64,000 nucleotides of DNA, taken from positions 2,728,001 to 2,792,000 of the forward strand of contig JABWDB010000035.1 of the NCBI GenBank assembly GCA_019614645.1. Reading direction: 5' to 3'. Below the pieces are notes generated by a model that was not told the DNA's origin, ran no database searches, and worked only from the letters and a program-made list of their open reading frames with translations. The position numbers and the translations under genes were made by a program. Origin of the DNA: Stratiolaelaps scimitus (lineage: Eukaryota > Arthropoda > Arachnida > Mesostigmata > Laelapidae). How positions within the stretch are numbered: position 1 is the first letter of the stretch; each line of letters begins with the position of its first letter. Positions 22,789 to 36,283 of the stretch are shown here, piece by piece.

Positions 22789-25700
22789 TATCTGCTGATG
22801 CGTTACAGCCTACATATTTATATGCGCTCGATAACCGAGGGTTAGTCGTTCGTTCGTTTATCTTTTCCTTGTCTGCTTTTATATTTTTGTGATGTACTAG
22901 AATCATTATTATTGCCAAGGCGAGGACCGATGTTATGCTCAAGAAATATTAGGAAAAATCATATGCACTTGTTTCTTTTTTGTTTTGTGACCAACAACGC
23001 CAGCGAAGGAAACGCAAATGCTGGTGACGCTTTTCACGTATCGCCTACGTAATAGCTCCACCCCTGGCACAGTATCGAGAAGATGTCACTGCGGACCCCA
23101 TCGGTCGACGCCAATAATAACGACGATGACGGCACTATTATGCCGAAGCACAAAGAGAGAAATTTCAAAGGCATCACCCACCAGGGCAAAAGCGATGACA
23201 CCCATAATTGTGTAATGGTATTATTACTTCATCTCTTGTGATCGGATAGCGAAACAAAACGAAAATCGATTGACCCTCCCACCGGCGACGTGTCACGCCA
23301 TGGGAACATCATTGCATTTATAATTTTATGTGTAAAAAATACGTTTGCTGGTGATGCACAACAGGGCAATACAATACCATTATTCAGATTATACGAGCGC
23401 GTTTGCCTTACGAATTGAACTGTCAGGTGTTCGTATCTGCCGCGGGAGCGATTCGATTCGAAGAAGGACGTATGGGCGTCGCCGTGTGACGTCCGCTTGC
23501 CGAGGTCGAACAATTTTAACAACGGAGAAGTTCATATGTTGACGATTTGCTTTTGACCGAGTCAACATCCTGCCCTGCTGAGCTCTCCGTTGAGCTAGAA
23601 TTTGTGCCATTTGAAGCTGTACAACATTTTGAGCAACCACCTCGCTATGACCAAACTGCTAATTTTGACCTATAGAATCGCAGAGGAAATGGAGAAAAAC
23701 ATTGGATATCGAACAGTCACACTGCCGTACGATTGTTTTGCTGATATTATTTGAGGTAATGCAACAGGGCAAAAATATCGCCGCAAACAAGTACAGAAAA
23801 ATATATTTTGCGCAATTCATATTAATAAAGAAACAATTGAGCAACAACCGTTCAGCTCTTCCCCGTGTTTTCCGTTCGTAATCGTCGTCGATGAACCGGC
23901 GGAACATCGAACTGATCAGGTGTTCTTCTTTCCAATGTTAAATCGGAAAGACCATCGGTTCTCCTTCAGTGGTTACCCTCGTTAGCTTCATGCTGTCTAA
24001 CGCCTAACCTAACAATTGCTGTTCGGTATCCGCTGCCTCCTACAGATTCGAGTGGGTCCGATTTCCATCATCATCAATCGGTCTGATCACTCCCGAGTTA
24101 ACCTTAGAGGCAAAAGGTCGTTTCAACCTTTCCCTGCGGGGTTCTTCATATCCTCTAAGTTGCCCTGTCTACACCTCCCAACATTTACCGATTAGACGGA
24201 GAATTATCTGTGTTCTTCTTGATGTAGATAGGAGTTTCGCGTAGCGATACGTAATAAGAATCCCTTCCACTATCCCCCGCGCCCCCGACGCTGCCATCAC
24301 ACGCTCGCTGTGAGACTGACGAAGCCTCGCTACATAGCAGTGACAATGCGGCATGGACTCGGCGGGCTTTCAGACCTCCAGCTGCTGACTTGCTTGCTTC
24401 TCACGCAACAGAAAAAAAAACATAATCTCCGTACATTCGTTCCGTGCGACGGCCGTTGCAGGTCTCTGTCTACCTCGTCCATAGGAGCGCTGCTCATACT
24501 TCGGGGTTCCGGCCTTCCGTTGTCCCATTTGGCCACCGTCTCTCAGAGTGCAAGTGCGGACCGGGTTTGAGCTCGGTGGCTGGACGCTCGTCGTATCTTA
24601 CCAAAAAATGCAACCAATAAATACTAAAGAGCTAATACGAAAAATGTCATATATTATCATGTCAACCTGCACATACTCGAACGCGGGAATCGCCAAAATC
24701 ACCAGCAGACAGCCTCCGTCGCCTTTTAGCCAGATGCTGACCGGGGCGGCGCTTGCAGCGGGGTCCGCCTGTTACTTTGTATGCACTTAAATATCGTCCG
24801 TTCTTCTAACATTCCCAGAGATGGCTATAGAACAGCTCGCGATCGATCGTTGGATGGATAGAAGGAACGAACACAGGGAACTTCTTGGGGATGGGGTTTT
24901 AACAGTGTTTCGTGTTTTTTGCCAATGATTCTACCAGTGCGACCTTCTACCAAAAATGTTCTGGTTGGCTACTTTATATCATTCATATCATCATGTTATT
25001 ATTGTACTGACTACGATCGCTGCTTTGTTTTGAACAGCAGCAGCGGTAACAACAGCAGCAACAACAGCAACAACAACAACAAAATTCGAACGCTTTCAAA
25101 TCAACAAAACAAATCACACATCTATGGATAATGACAACCTAATGCAAAAATATGAAACCACCAAAATACTCAAATGACTTACGCGAGTTAACTTGTTGTT
25201 GTGGCGCAGGCAGATAAGCGGGCGCCTTGACGCAGCCGGTCATGGCGACAGGTAACCCAACAGCCTGGCAGGCATATTGACGTGCAGATACATTTACACA
25301 CACACACAAACACACATGCTCTCACACAAGCCCACAACAAAAAAAAACACAGCAAGGACAAAAACAAATATAGATAAAGACTATATGTGTGTGTGCGTCT
25401 GTGTTTCGGTTGCTGACTCTGGCGGGTCGATTATTCAGCTGCAAGCAGCGTAAAACAATCGCTTGGTTGTTTAGCTGAGATGTTTGTTACCAACGAGAGG
25501 ACGACTGCTTACCGTCAGCTTACCCCTGTTCCGTGGCTGGCCTTTGTGGCGGCCGCAATTGTAGTTCGGCTATTATTGCCAGCAGCTGTTGACGTGAAAT
25601 ATATTTATGAGCGATCAAACGCAACGTCTTGCCGGGCTGTAATCTAAACTAGCCACAGCTGTGTGCCTCGTGTCTCGACCGCACTTCAAGCCTTCACCGA

Positions 25701-26175
25701 CGACTACCCCCCCCCCCGACTTCTCGCCCCCAATCTCAGCCGCGCAACTGTCGATTACATTGAGGTGTTGAGGTTGTACCGCCGCTGCGGATAGAATTGT
25801 ATTTGCTCATGTTTGGGGATGGCCGAGTCTAAGGAGGAATTGAGAGAGGGTCTGGCTCGGTAATCAGGTGTTGACGTCGCAATAATAATAGCAGCAGCAT
25901 TGACGGGCCGCTGGTGGACAGTGCCGTTTCCTTGTTGAAACTAAGCCCGTCAGTTTTTATGCAGTGGTAGAAGTGACTTCAGCTCAACCAATTTCCTGTT
26001 AAATCAATGGAGTATTTTTGTTGTTTTATGATTATTGGTTGGCTCTCATACCAACTGGCAACGTATATTAATGTCTTGTGTAGATAGTTAATAGAAAATT
26101 TATAAAGAAAATGTCATATACTATCCGCACGCGATATGCCCCATGCTTACAATGCATTCAGAATGAAAGTGTTTA

Positions 26176-26214
<39 letters not shown>

Positions 26215-28491
26215 TTTATTATTTGCTAGAATGTAAGCACTGTCACTTGTCGTTGTAAATTTTACTTAGAATTCTCCTACGATCTGTATACGAATATTGT
26301 TGGCCACACGTAGATCAAATAATTCCGTAGACAATCAAACAGCCTTGAATATTAATTATATTCATAAGCTACCTCTAGCGGTAGTGGCGTTTACGTGCAG
26401 CACAGCACAGGCGGTATTTACAATAGATGATATCGAGTATATATATCTCATCTAAGCACTTATGTTTACGCGGCGAAAACGATACTCGCGCTTCGCGATG
26501 CAGCAAACAGGGGAATCGCTATCATACTATGATAAATTCTAGGTATAACGAGGTTATTATTATTATTATTGTTATTATGCTCAATTGTCGAATATTACTC
26601 CTCGTTGTCTACATTCACTGAATCTGGAAGCGAAGAATACATCATGTGTTAGAAGTCATACGATCAATCGATATTCGTGCAACTGGATCGTCCTCAAAAA
26701 TACACCTCATATCATTTCTCCCGTATCTGTCTCGCAAGCTGTTTGCCGCCTTTGCGAGCTCAACTTGCGCAGCAATCCATGATGCTAATATTAATCATCA
26801 AGTAAAAAGGGACACCGTTTGGTCCCGTTAGTTTGACTATAAACGCGCGCGTTTGTGTGTCTCGCTATTTTTGTGATTATGACTTATCAGTTCCTGTTTG
26901 AGAGTGTCTCTCTCTCCTCTTCGACCTCTACCCTATGGGAGTCATATTAGTAGAAGTACTCGTCGTACCATAATGAGCAGTTGGTTGGCTGATTTGACTT
27001 TTGCGATATATTTGCATGCACCGTTCGCTGTCGTTCGATATAGATAGTTAGATATAATATTTAGACGCCGTCAAACGTGGCAAAAATTGACATTTACCTC
27101 TGTGAGCAACACGATTGACGACAATGAATCGACTTTCGTGACGGGTCGTACCGACCTTCAATGGCTAACTAACGAGCTACAACAACAGGTAGAATAGCCT
27201 CGTTTTCGATCATCTCGGAGAGAAAATTCGATTAATCTATTTTTGGGGCGTACCACAAAAGGGCGACGATTTCAAGCGGAAGGGATTCATCGGAAGTTGC
27301 CATCGTCACGGAGAGTGGATTCTGCCTCGCTGAATCACCCCTCACAAGAGAGGTCCATTCAGCAGAGAGCTTCTCGACGCCGCATATGCCACGAGGAGCA
27401 AATTGTGTCATCCTTTGGACGTTGAGGGTTCGGGCTAAGCTGGTAGCGCACTGAAGCACAGAAATGGCTTATGGGATATGTTTATGTGTGTGTGCATGTG
27501 AATGATCTCTTAACTGATTTCCCATAAAGTGGGTAAGCTCCCAGCTGGTGTTGGCTGTCTCAGAGTATCTGTTCTGTCCCGAATGTTCCATTATTCGCTT
27601 GGAAAACGAATGACAAACGTCAAATGCTCACAATTTGCGTATGCATAGTTTTGTATACATAATATCTCAACCGCGTGGCTGATGTTTCTCTCTATAGAGT
27701 CCCCGATTAAATGGGGTATTGCATTTGGTTCCTCAGCTCAACCGTTTAAATAAATGAAAACAAAAAACTCGAATGAAAACAATATATTTTCATGCAATTA
27801 TATTGCCACTGGTTCCCCTAATTAGAATTTTTTTTAGCTTGTTCTATGTTACGAAACGTTTCATTGGTACTTCTAGTAGATCAGGCACAATATAATTAAT
27901 GTTGTTGTTCAAGTAACCGCAGCAGCGCCGACTTCACACGATCACAAATTGGGAAACACTAAACAGCCCGCAATCGCGTGAGACTGGGTGACTCCTCCAA
28001 TAACGTGGAACACAAAGTACTATAGATTTCTTAGTAGGAGAAAATATAAGTGAATAGGATTATTAAGTGATAACTTCATCGAAACTTCTTTCAATACCTG
28101 TCATATATACCTGTATCAGCAAGTAGAACGTAAGCAAAAACACGAACAGTTGACTATTGCTAATTACTTCCAGCGATCAATTAAATCACACCACGCTGAG
28201 GCTACACGTCGTTCCACGACAGTGAGCGTCTATCATTATCAAGCAAAGTGTTAATTACAAATTTTCAAAATCAAGTTATTTAAGGTCAGCATGCAGTAAC
28301 GGACAGACAACTCTATTTCATTTACGAGTTGCGCAACTATAACCGACGGCCCCGTACACAGGATGATACTTTTGCACCGAGTTGTGCCATATACAAAACA
28401 AACAGGTCGGGTTCTGCTTTCGCTGCACAAAACTTAGTTCGCCAATGGCCTCAGGTATACCGCAGCTATGTGTAGAAAATTCAACTTGTGT
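22789..28491. other. No gene seen
   Basis: No ORF over 100 codons. Contains CAG/CAA triplets (25,036-25,082), (CA)n (25,297-25,316), (TG)n (25,387-25,402), a C run (25,707-25,717) and (TTA)n (26,553-26,572). Confidence 0.6.
26173..26217. repeat. (TA)n microsatellite
   Basis: TA tract flanked symmetrically by TTTATATTT and ATTTATATTTTA. Confidence 0.9.
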
Positions 28492-28508
28492 TTGACAGAG
28501 AAGAAACA

Positions 28509-28657
28509 CTGTTTTTTCGAGCTGACCCTCAGCTGTTCCCCTATCTGACAGGCCTCAGCTCTGAGGCTTCTTTATCTGAGGATTCTTGTCAGGTACGAGT
28601 AAGGCAGAGAATAAGTAAAGGTAGCCCCGACAGGTCCTCATAGTAATACCTAAAAGG
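28509..28657 (-). mobile_element. Short retroposon (type II) with shared 3' hairpin
   Basis: A 149-bp element that on the minus strand ends AGGGGAACAGCTGAGGG, then TCAGCTCGAAAAAA. The terminal hairpin GCTGA-CCC-TCAGC occupies 28521-28533. A 17-bp direct repeat with one mismatch (TTGACAGRAAGAAACA type) flanks it at 28492-28508 and 28658-28674, strong evidence of retroposition. Internal palindromes include GCCTCAG-CT-CTGAGGC (28552-28567) and CTGACA/TGTCAG around it. I see no convincing A or B box, so it may be 5'-truncated or a different class of element. Confidence 0.75.
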
Positions 28658-28694
28658 TTGACAGAAAAGAAACAAACATTCAGTACGTGGTAAC

Positions 28695-28733
28695 ATTATA
28701 TATATATATATATATATATACGAATCTAGTTGT

Positions 28734-28765
<32 letters not shown>
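28695..28765. repeat. Paired (TA)n tracts
   Basis: (TA)n at 28695-28720 and 28737-28765, separated by 16 bp of unique sequence. Confidence 0.9.
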
Positions 28766-28767
<2 letters not shown>

Positions 28768-29976
28768 ATCTGTCTGCCAGTCAACCGTCGACGGAGTCCA
28801 TTAGCCAATTAGCCGTTGACTAGTATCGTACTACGGGACACCGCCATTGGTTCACCATGTTTGTCGTAGCTCTACGGCCTACATTGGAGTAATATTTCCA
28901 GAGAGAGAGAGAGAGAGAGAGCGAGAATGGGTCTGTGTGTGTATCTACCGTCATTTCTGCCTCCTCCTCCGCCGCCGCAGCCCCCCCCCGGCTCGTCTCG
29001 TTGCTACTGGTCAGCTACGAAACAGTCAACGCATGTTCTCTCATTCTATCTCAGCGTACCGCATGGGCACGTGACCGGCATTCGATATCGAAGCTCTGGC
29101 CGTGTAACTATATATCGTATGTTCATGCATACATAAATCAACGCCAACCCAGACCGTTTGTCGTGCAAGTTTACGAGACGCTGGTGTGCGTACGTGGATC
29201 GGCCGGATGCAGACAGATCTGATCTGAACGTTGCATGTTTGTCGGGTGACAGCTAAAGCGTGCCGTGTTAAGAGTTCCCGATGGATACTAGAAGGCGTCC
29301 GAGGAGAATTAACGATAACGATATTGATAACGTGATCAATATTCGACTTATTTTTCGCCGGTATTTGCCGAACACGAACGTAGCAACAAATCCTTGCTGC
29401 GACGATAATCTGAAATAATAAATTAGTGTACGTCTTTTTGCTATGTTTGCCTTTAATGTTCAACGAAAAAAATCACTATCAACTCCGGAAGAATGATGGG
29501 AAAACAACGATTTCTTCGGTGGCTCCTATCCGAGGCTGCTTACAGAAGCTTTACAAAGCTAGCTGTTCCATGAATATTGCACCGACTGGCAATGTTGTTT
29601 TTTGTTAGCTTAAAAATCGAAACGATTCTACGAGAGGGTGTAGTCACGCTAATTCCGTCTGGATAAATCGCTGAGGCAGACACAGAATTTTCGTGTTGGC
29701 CCTCTGCTGACCGTCAGACCTTCTCGTATCAGACATTACCTATCCGTACAATGTACGACGAGACATATCGGCTTTAATAGGCCACGTTTCCCTAAGGCCG
29801 ACGGCAGGACTTGAGGCAACAACCTGGGACATACCCTGGGAAAGTTGGTCGATTTATCCAGATTGGGTCACAAGGTAGTGTCGGAGTTCATACCTCGACC
29901 GTCGTGGAGACCAAATCGTCGGACTCACGAAAAATGTTACTGAATCAGGTTTTTCCCACGCGCATACCGTATATTG

Positions 29977-30070
29977 TTTTTTTCGAGCTGATCCTCAGTC
30001 ATCCAACCCACTCATCCAACCCAGCCAATCCATCCCAAGTCATCCAACCCAGCCAACACACTCATCCAAT
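29977..30070 (-). mobile_element. Retroposon 3' end joined to a minisatellite
   Basis: On the minus strand, the shared terminus CTGAGGATCAGCTCG followed by seven A's (29977-29998) is joined directly to a degenerate tandem array of CATCCAACCC/AGCCAA words (29999-30070, plus-strand reading). I did not find a flanking duplication. The array may be the element's own body, or a later expansion of its truncated end. Confidence 0.5.
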
Positions 30071-33000
30071 ATATAATAAGTGATTAATTAAAGTACGAAT
30101 TAGATGATGATTCGATAGATTTCTGTGATTTCTATGTAATGTGAAATTCGATCCTTTCTAGTTGAACCATTCATAAAGCTTGAGTTATTATAGTTCAGTA
30201 GTCGCATGTCACGCCAGAACCTTTAGGCTTTCTAAAGTAACCTGTCCGGGTACTACTCAGAATGGGTAGCTAATGTGGCCAAAATCCTGTTAAACGCAAT
30301 ATAGTTCCAACAGTGAGAAGAGTCGCCTTTAATGTACAAGAAATCGAGTTGCTTTTTGCAATCATTGCACTAGCTGTGAAGAAAACCTCACCCAAACGCT
30401 ACGGTTACCTTCAGCAGTGCATGTAACGGCACTGCGTTACGGAACGGATAGATGGATCCTTCCCTCACGAAGCTTTCCAAAGTTTTGAAGTTACTTTTTG
30501 AAACTTTGTGAAGTTACCTCCGCTTCGAACGGCGGAAGAGATGACGAAGTTTCGAAGTAATACATCTGCTGCACACCTGAAAAAACGCAGTCTTTGATGC
30601 CGCATGATATGTCTGTGCCTAGCGATGTATTCATTGACATTTAATCGATTTTCGATTCAGTGAAAATGGCTTGCGATGGCTTGTGGTCGAAAATTGACCA
30701 CGTTGGCACGTGCAAATGAGTTGTGAATTTATCACACACGTAATTTTATGGAGCATCACGATATCAGAGAGTTATGACAATGTCCACAGTAAAAAACGAT
30801 ACAATGACCATAGTGTTGAAAGAATATTTCACGCAAGATGTTACATTTGTTTTTGCCACTCTCCAAGTATATATGCAGATAATTTATAGACGATATATGG
30901 ACGATATCACACATTAATCGTCGTATTGTGAATACTACGACATATATAAGAATCACTCATTGCCAACGTGCTGAAAGCACTCTTTGCATGCAATATTATT
31001 AATTTAGCTGTCGATTCATCAAGCTTTCATTGTTTTTCTTTTCATTTACCAAATTTAGCCTGCACACGAAATTGCGCTTAATGAACCACAAGTCATTTGT
31101 CTGTCCGAGAATTTAAATAACATACCCAGCTCTGAAAATGTTCAATCATTTTTAGTTTCCGAGCAAGCATCCGAAAGATTAGGTCCCCTCTTCAAAACAG
31201 ACAGACTCTGCAGTTTGATCAGAAATCGACCACAGAAGTTCATGCACAAGGGATCCGCCGCAGGATCAGCCTGTGTCTGCCCTGGTTCATTTCGCAAAAT
31301 CAAATCGATTGCATAAGTACACAACAAGCACATTGTTAAGTCAATTTATATTATGCCTTTCGCCATTATTATGACCACACTGTCATCATCATCAGCATCG
31401 AATTTCTGATGGGCGTATTCTATCTTCGGGATCTTCTGCGAGAAGACGCGAGTTGTCCTTCCAGCTTTGGGTGGTCGGCTGTAGCCAATCGAAGCAGGCG
31501 AATAGTCTCAAATTTATTATCTTATTATTTGATTATTGCACTAGAAGGTGGTCGACCAGTCACGAACATCTTGCTGTGACACGGCTGACTACGGCGGGAG
31601 AACGCATGAACACCAATGAGTTCGCTGAACTATGTTTGCTCGAAGACCAAACGCGTCGTCAGCCATCGGCAGGCAAACTCTAGCTTCATCAGTCGATTTG
31701 CGGCGAAGCGAATGCAGATATACTCACCTGACCGTGCTATCCGATGATGTTGATCACCGCTGGTCCATCAGTCTGCGATGGTTCATCTGCGAGTCTGCGA
31801 GCAGACTGCCTGATTTGACCGGCGCTCAAGCGGCCCCGCGGTAACAACGGCTGCGGTAACTATCGTTCGCAGGCAGGCTCGGGCGATTGATGCCGATGCG
31901 TAATATACGTCGCGAAGTCGAACGTCGATGGCGGTTAGGACGCGAAGCGGCTGCCGAATCCGCCTTTCACGAGGTGATTGAAATGGCCAGGACGAACGCG
32001 AGCTGACGACCGCTTGTTGATTATGCAATATAATTGAACTGGGCACGGTATACAGGCAAGTGCCGTATACATGCGATGAAGCCTGATCGAGCCTGATGAA
32101 GTGTGAGGAATGGAAACCGAATGAGATCGGACAGGTCGCTCCGCGAACCGGCAAAATTGTCTGAAATTCTCACCAAAATGATATTGCCCTCGTTGAACGA
32201 TGACGATCGCGCGCGCACGCGCTGGGTTGATCGGTCGGCGGTAAATCTTATTCAGCAGCAGCCACATTCGGGGTCTGTTAATGAATTTTGACTCGCCGCT
32301 GTTTTCTCCTCGTCGGTAGAACTGTTGTGTTCGACATTTTCCCAGAGATTTGCATTAACTCGCGTTGGGTTAACAACGGCCTTTTGCGCAAGCGTAACGT
32401 GTAATTTCTGTAATTTGGGAGTGCAATCGACAGAAGAAATGGTGGTTTTTAATAGGACGAACCGGCGTAGAGCAACGGTGAGGAAGGCGGCCAGCGGTTC
32501 TTGGGTAAAAGGACTAGTCAACCATACTGTGCTAGGCTTTTGGCCTGATCGTCGAATTTATCTCCTAAAGTCAGCGGAACAATTCAAGGAAGTTGATGCG
32601 TCCGTGCCTATTTTCGAGCTCGCATTGTTGTTCCGATGACGCAAATGGCGCGTACAAGCTTAGACATCATTGACCATTGGACATGCATGCGTTTTAAGTC
32701 GGAGTGGTCAATTACGAGAACTAGTCGGGAATCGTCGGGGTGACATGCGAGTCAGTTGTCGGCTCTCGATTCAACTTGCTTGGCGTCATTATGTCCATAT
32801 GCATATGCAGCTGTCTCATGACCCAGAGTGGTAGCGGTAGTCAGGGCCTGACTTAATTGCTAGGAGACAAATGTCAGTCACTATGAGTCGTCGTCACATG
32901 AGCTACGTCTATAAACGCGCACCACAGAGATGAGTTCATGGCGATGTACCTTGTGCGCTAAACATGTCGATGTGTTTGTTGCCAACGTCACTTGTGCTAT

Positions 33001-34726
33001 GTTTTTATAAGCTGCTATAAGCTTAGGCAGGAAATACCACTGGCCATGGAATCGAGCTAAGCTTTCACTGAGATACAATTTTTTCAACATATTTTTTTTG
33101 TCTGGTACCGCTTCTAGCAGAATCTGATATAACACAGCCCTTCCGCTGTTGTCACTTGATTAGTATTGCGACCCACATCGTTAAGGTGTGCCCTGTTGCC
33201 TTCCTGTGACGTCCTCCTTGTGCATGGATTTAGGATTTCCTAAATTTCCTGATCTCAGACAGTCTCCCCCTAGCGGCACCATGCAATGTGTACGCACCGG
33301 ATATCTGGGTACATGTTTGTGTGTGTAGGAGTACAATCGAGGTCGTATTGTTGCTATTTTCAATTGTATAGCTTGCTTCGGTTGCCGTGCGAAGCGGTCG
33401 TCCTCATGTAATCCACCGTCGGAGCCAACGGCACCAGCATCGGTCAGACCTTCCAGACATGCCCACCACCGTCGAATTGCCGTTTCATGAGCGTGTTTGT
33501 TTATGACGAGTGTGAATTTCTCGGCGCTATTCGATAGTTCCACCGTAGCAGAGCTGTGTGAGCTGTGTCTGTGCCATTGTATTGGTCGGGTTCATGTGCT
33601 ACCCGCTGCCTCGACCATCGAACCCCTGCATCGGAATAGGAGTCTCGGGTAGCTTCAAGCGTCACGATGGGTGACTCGCCTGGCGACCGACCACAGACGA
33701 TCACGACTTCGCCGATGGTGGTGCCATCGGACCACAACCGGTTTAGCCCAAAATCGTCTGTGAGTCAAATAGTCGCCCTGTCGTTTTGGTGATGAATGCT
33801 GCCCGGTGCGCTGGTGTCTGCTGGAAGCAAAGGAATAACTGGGAAAAGCCTTCTTCCTTCATAGGGAATATATTCCCTCTCCATTTTTTTTGTTCTCTCT
33901 CGATCATCTGTGCGTTAGATCGCAGTCGTGGGGTCCTCAAGTAATCATCGACGCTGATGTTGTTGTTGGTGTTGTTACTGTCGTCGTGAGGTGAGGAGGT
34001 GACCTCACCAAGAGCGACGCAATGCCCCCTCCTCATACAAAGCCCGCCTGCTATGCTATAATCATAACAGTTACGATGATAACAATGATAAACTTGAACC
34101 TGATCGTGTCGTAGATTAGCCAAAGAGACGGCATTGGAGTGTAATAGCACTCGGGATTGCGCTGTGAGTCACCCCACAACAAGCGGACAGCGAGTTCGTG
34201 GATCTTCGTGGAAGAGAAGTGACGTCTTGTGATTTAAGAGAGCTGACACAGCATCGTGGTGATACGACCCGTTTCACTGTCGTTGTCTAGTTCGTCCTGT
34301 GATGCAAGCGAGCGTGAATTACACCGATGTAATGGACTACTCATGTTTGAAGTTCGGAGATTACCATTGATGAGATGCCCATGTGGAGATCGACGATTGA
34401 CATCTACCGAAGTCAGCCAAAATAGAAATGACCATAGCTACATCCTATGCATCGAATTACCTGCTGTGCTTTTTGGCTCGCGTCGAAGCACGATCGACCA
34501 CTAACGTTCTTGGCAGTTCCTCATTGTTGTTATTTTAGCCAGAAACATTTTCATGGTACATTATATCCAAGTATAGGCGTTTCTCTGCTTTATAAGGTCG
34601 CTGCATATGCATATTGCTTGCATATCTCCGCGGTATTGTGGATGTGTAATGCATTGTCTGTATCAAACAGCTACAATGAGAATTTACACGCGAAATAGTA
34701 ATAAGCTCGCAATCAATTGAACCGCT

Positions 34727-34728
<2 letters not shown>

Positions 34729-34764
<36 letters not shown>

Positions 34765-34770
34765 TATGTA
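34729..34770. repeat. (TA)n microsatellite
   Basis: About 42 bp of TA with CATA and GTA interruptions at the right end. Confidence 0.9.
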
Positions 34771-36220
34771 TTTGTCCAGGTGCGTGTATTCTCAGCAAGT
34801 TCGTTTTGTAACCAGTGCAGTCATATCTGTCGGGTGTGAGCTACGCAAAAATGTCCAATTATATCCAGTAGCTGTTAGCCACCAGCCGATTCCCCGTTTC
34901 GCCGTCGTCGTCGCACACAATAATCCTTCGAGTCGGTATTCTGTCATACTGTCGACGCATTCTATTATTGTGCTGCTGCTACCACATTGCAGGAGTCACA
35001 TATAAGCTGGTGTTATATACTACTTACTAGTCGACACTCCTTGCTCTTCTACTTGTAACAATCCCCACCGGATCGTTCTGCATCAATAGTGTCACCATGT
35101 TGTTGCTGCTGCTGCTACTGTTGCACTATCATCACAATCATCATTGGCGTCATTAGCAATTATTTGTTGAGTGTCAGCGTTCACGTGATCTGTTATCTGC
35201 GACGGTGCCACTGTTACGGTTGTTGCTCGCTTCTTCTGCACTCATTCTTCTAACTATGTTGCCACGCCAGAATCGTATGGATGTGTACGAAATCCTCGCA
35301 ATTATCCGAATAAATCAATACGAAGTAGTTATAGGCATACGATCGATGTTTAATGCGATCGCTCTTCTTTATACTGCACTCATACTATACCTAACTCATA
35401 TATGTGTGCTGCATTATTATTATTATTATTATATACAAACTAAAAGCAATGGAGTAGTGCTACTGGTAATGTCATTAGAACAGTCAGCACCAGTACGGCT
35501 AAAAGTCAAACAGTGACAAACGCGGCAGGCGAAGCTAGAGTCAGCCAACGTATTGTTTGTCTATTCATTCATATGCATCAATATATTTATGTAAAAGCCT
35601 CATCCATTAGTTCTGCTCACTGCGCACCTTATCATAGTTGTTACTCTCTTCCATCACATTGAATACAACTACCATCACAAGCACCAGCACCAGCGGCATC
35701 ACCACCAGTTCGAATAAGCAACGCCAGTTCAACTGAGCCATTCTGGAAAAACTACCACAACGAAACGAACCGCCAGGGGAGCGAGCGGCCACTGGCAACA
35801 GCAGCCTTCGAAGAACGTCAACCCAGCAGCGAGTACAGCACCAGGTCGACAGCACCAGTAAGAGCATCGTCCTCAGCGGCCTTTCGTATGATTGTTAGTA
35901 GCAATCGTCCCATCCCATTGTCCTATTGTTTCCCTGTTGTTCGTTGCTGCTGGCACTGCTGCTGCTGCTGTTGCCTCTTCTTCGTCTACGTCTACAGCTC
36001 CTGCTGTTTCGCATCCTGATTCTGTGGAGCACGGTGTCGGCTGGCAGGGTCCAACTGATTTAGCCGATGGATCGATCGGATCAGACCGGACTATCGATGA
36101 CGTCAAGCACACACTGCGATGGATGGCAGGGTCAACGATATAACAATAACATAAACAGAAGCAACAGAAACAACAAGAGGACTAACATAAGAACAATGTA
36201 TCACAATACCGTGTGCCGTC

Positions 36221-36229
36221 GTATATATC

Positions 36230-36263
<34 letters not shown>

Positions 36264-36283
36264 ATATATATATATATATATAT
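36221..36283. repeat. (TA)n microsatellite, interrupted
   Basis: About 63 bp of TA with CTA, GTA and AA interruptions. Confidence 0.9.

Noticed and set aside
23018..23215. Membrane-protein exon on the minus strand (hydrophobic 40-codon frame)
   Set aside because: Short, ends in a stop without a splice site, no recognisable family.
29999..30070. CRISPR-like array
   Set aside because: Short degenerate tandem words without spacers, in a eukaryotic context; a minisatellite.
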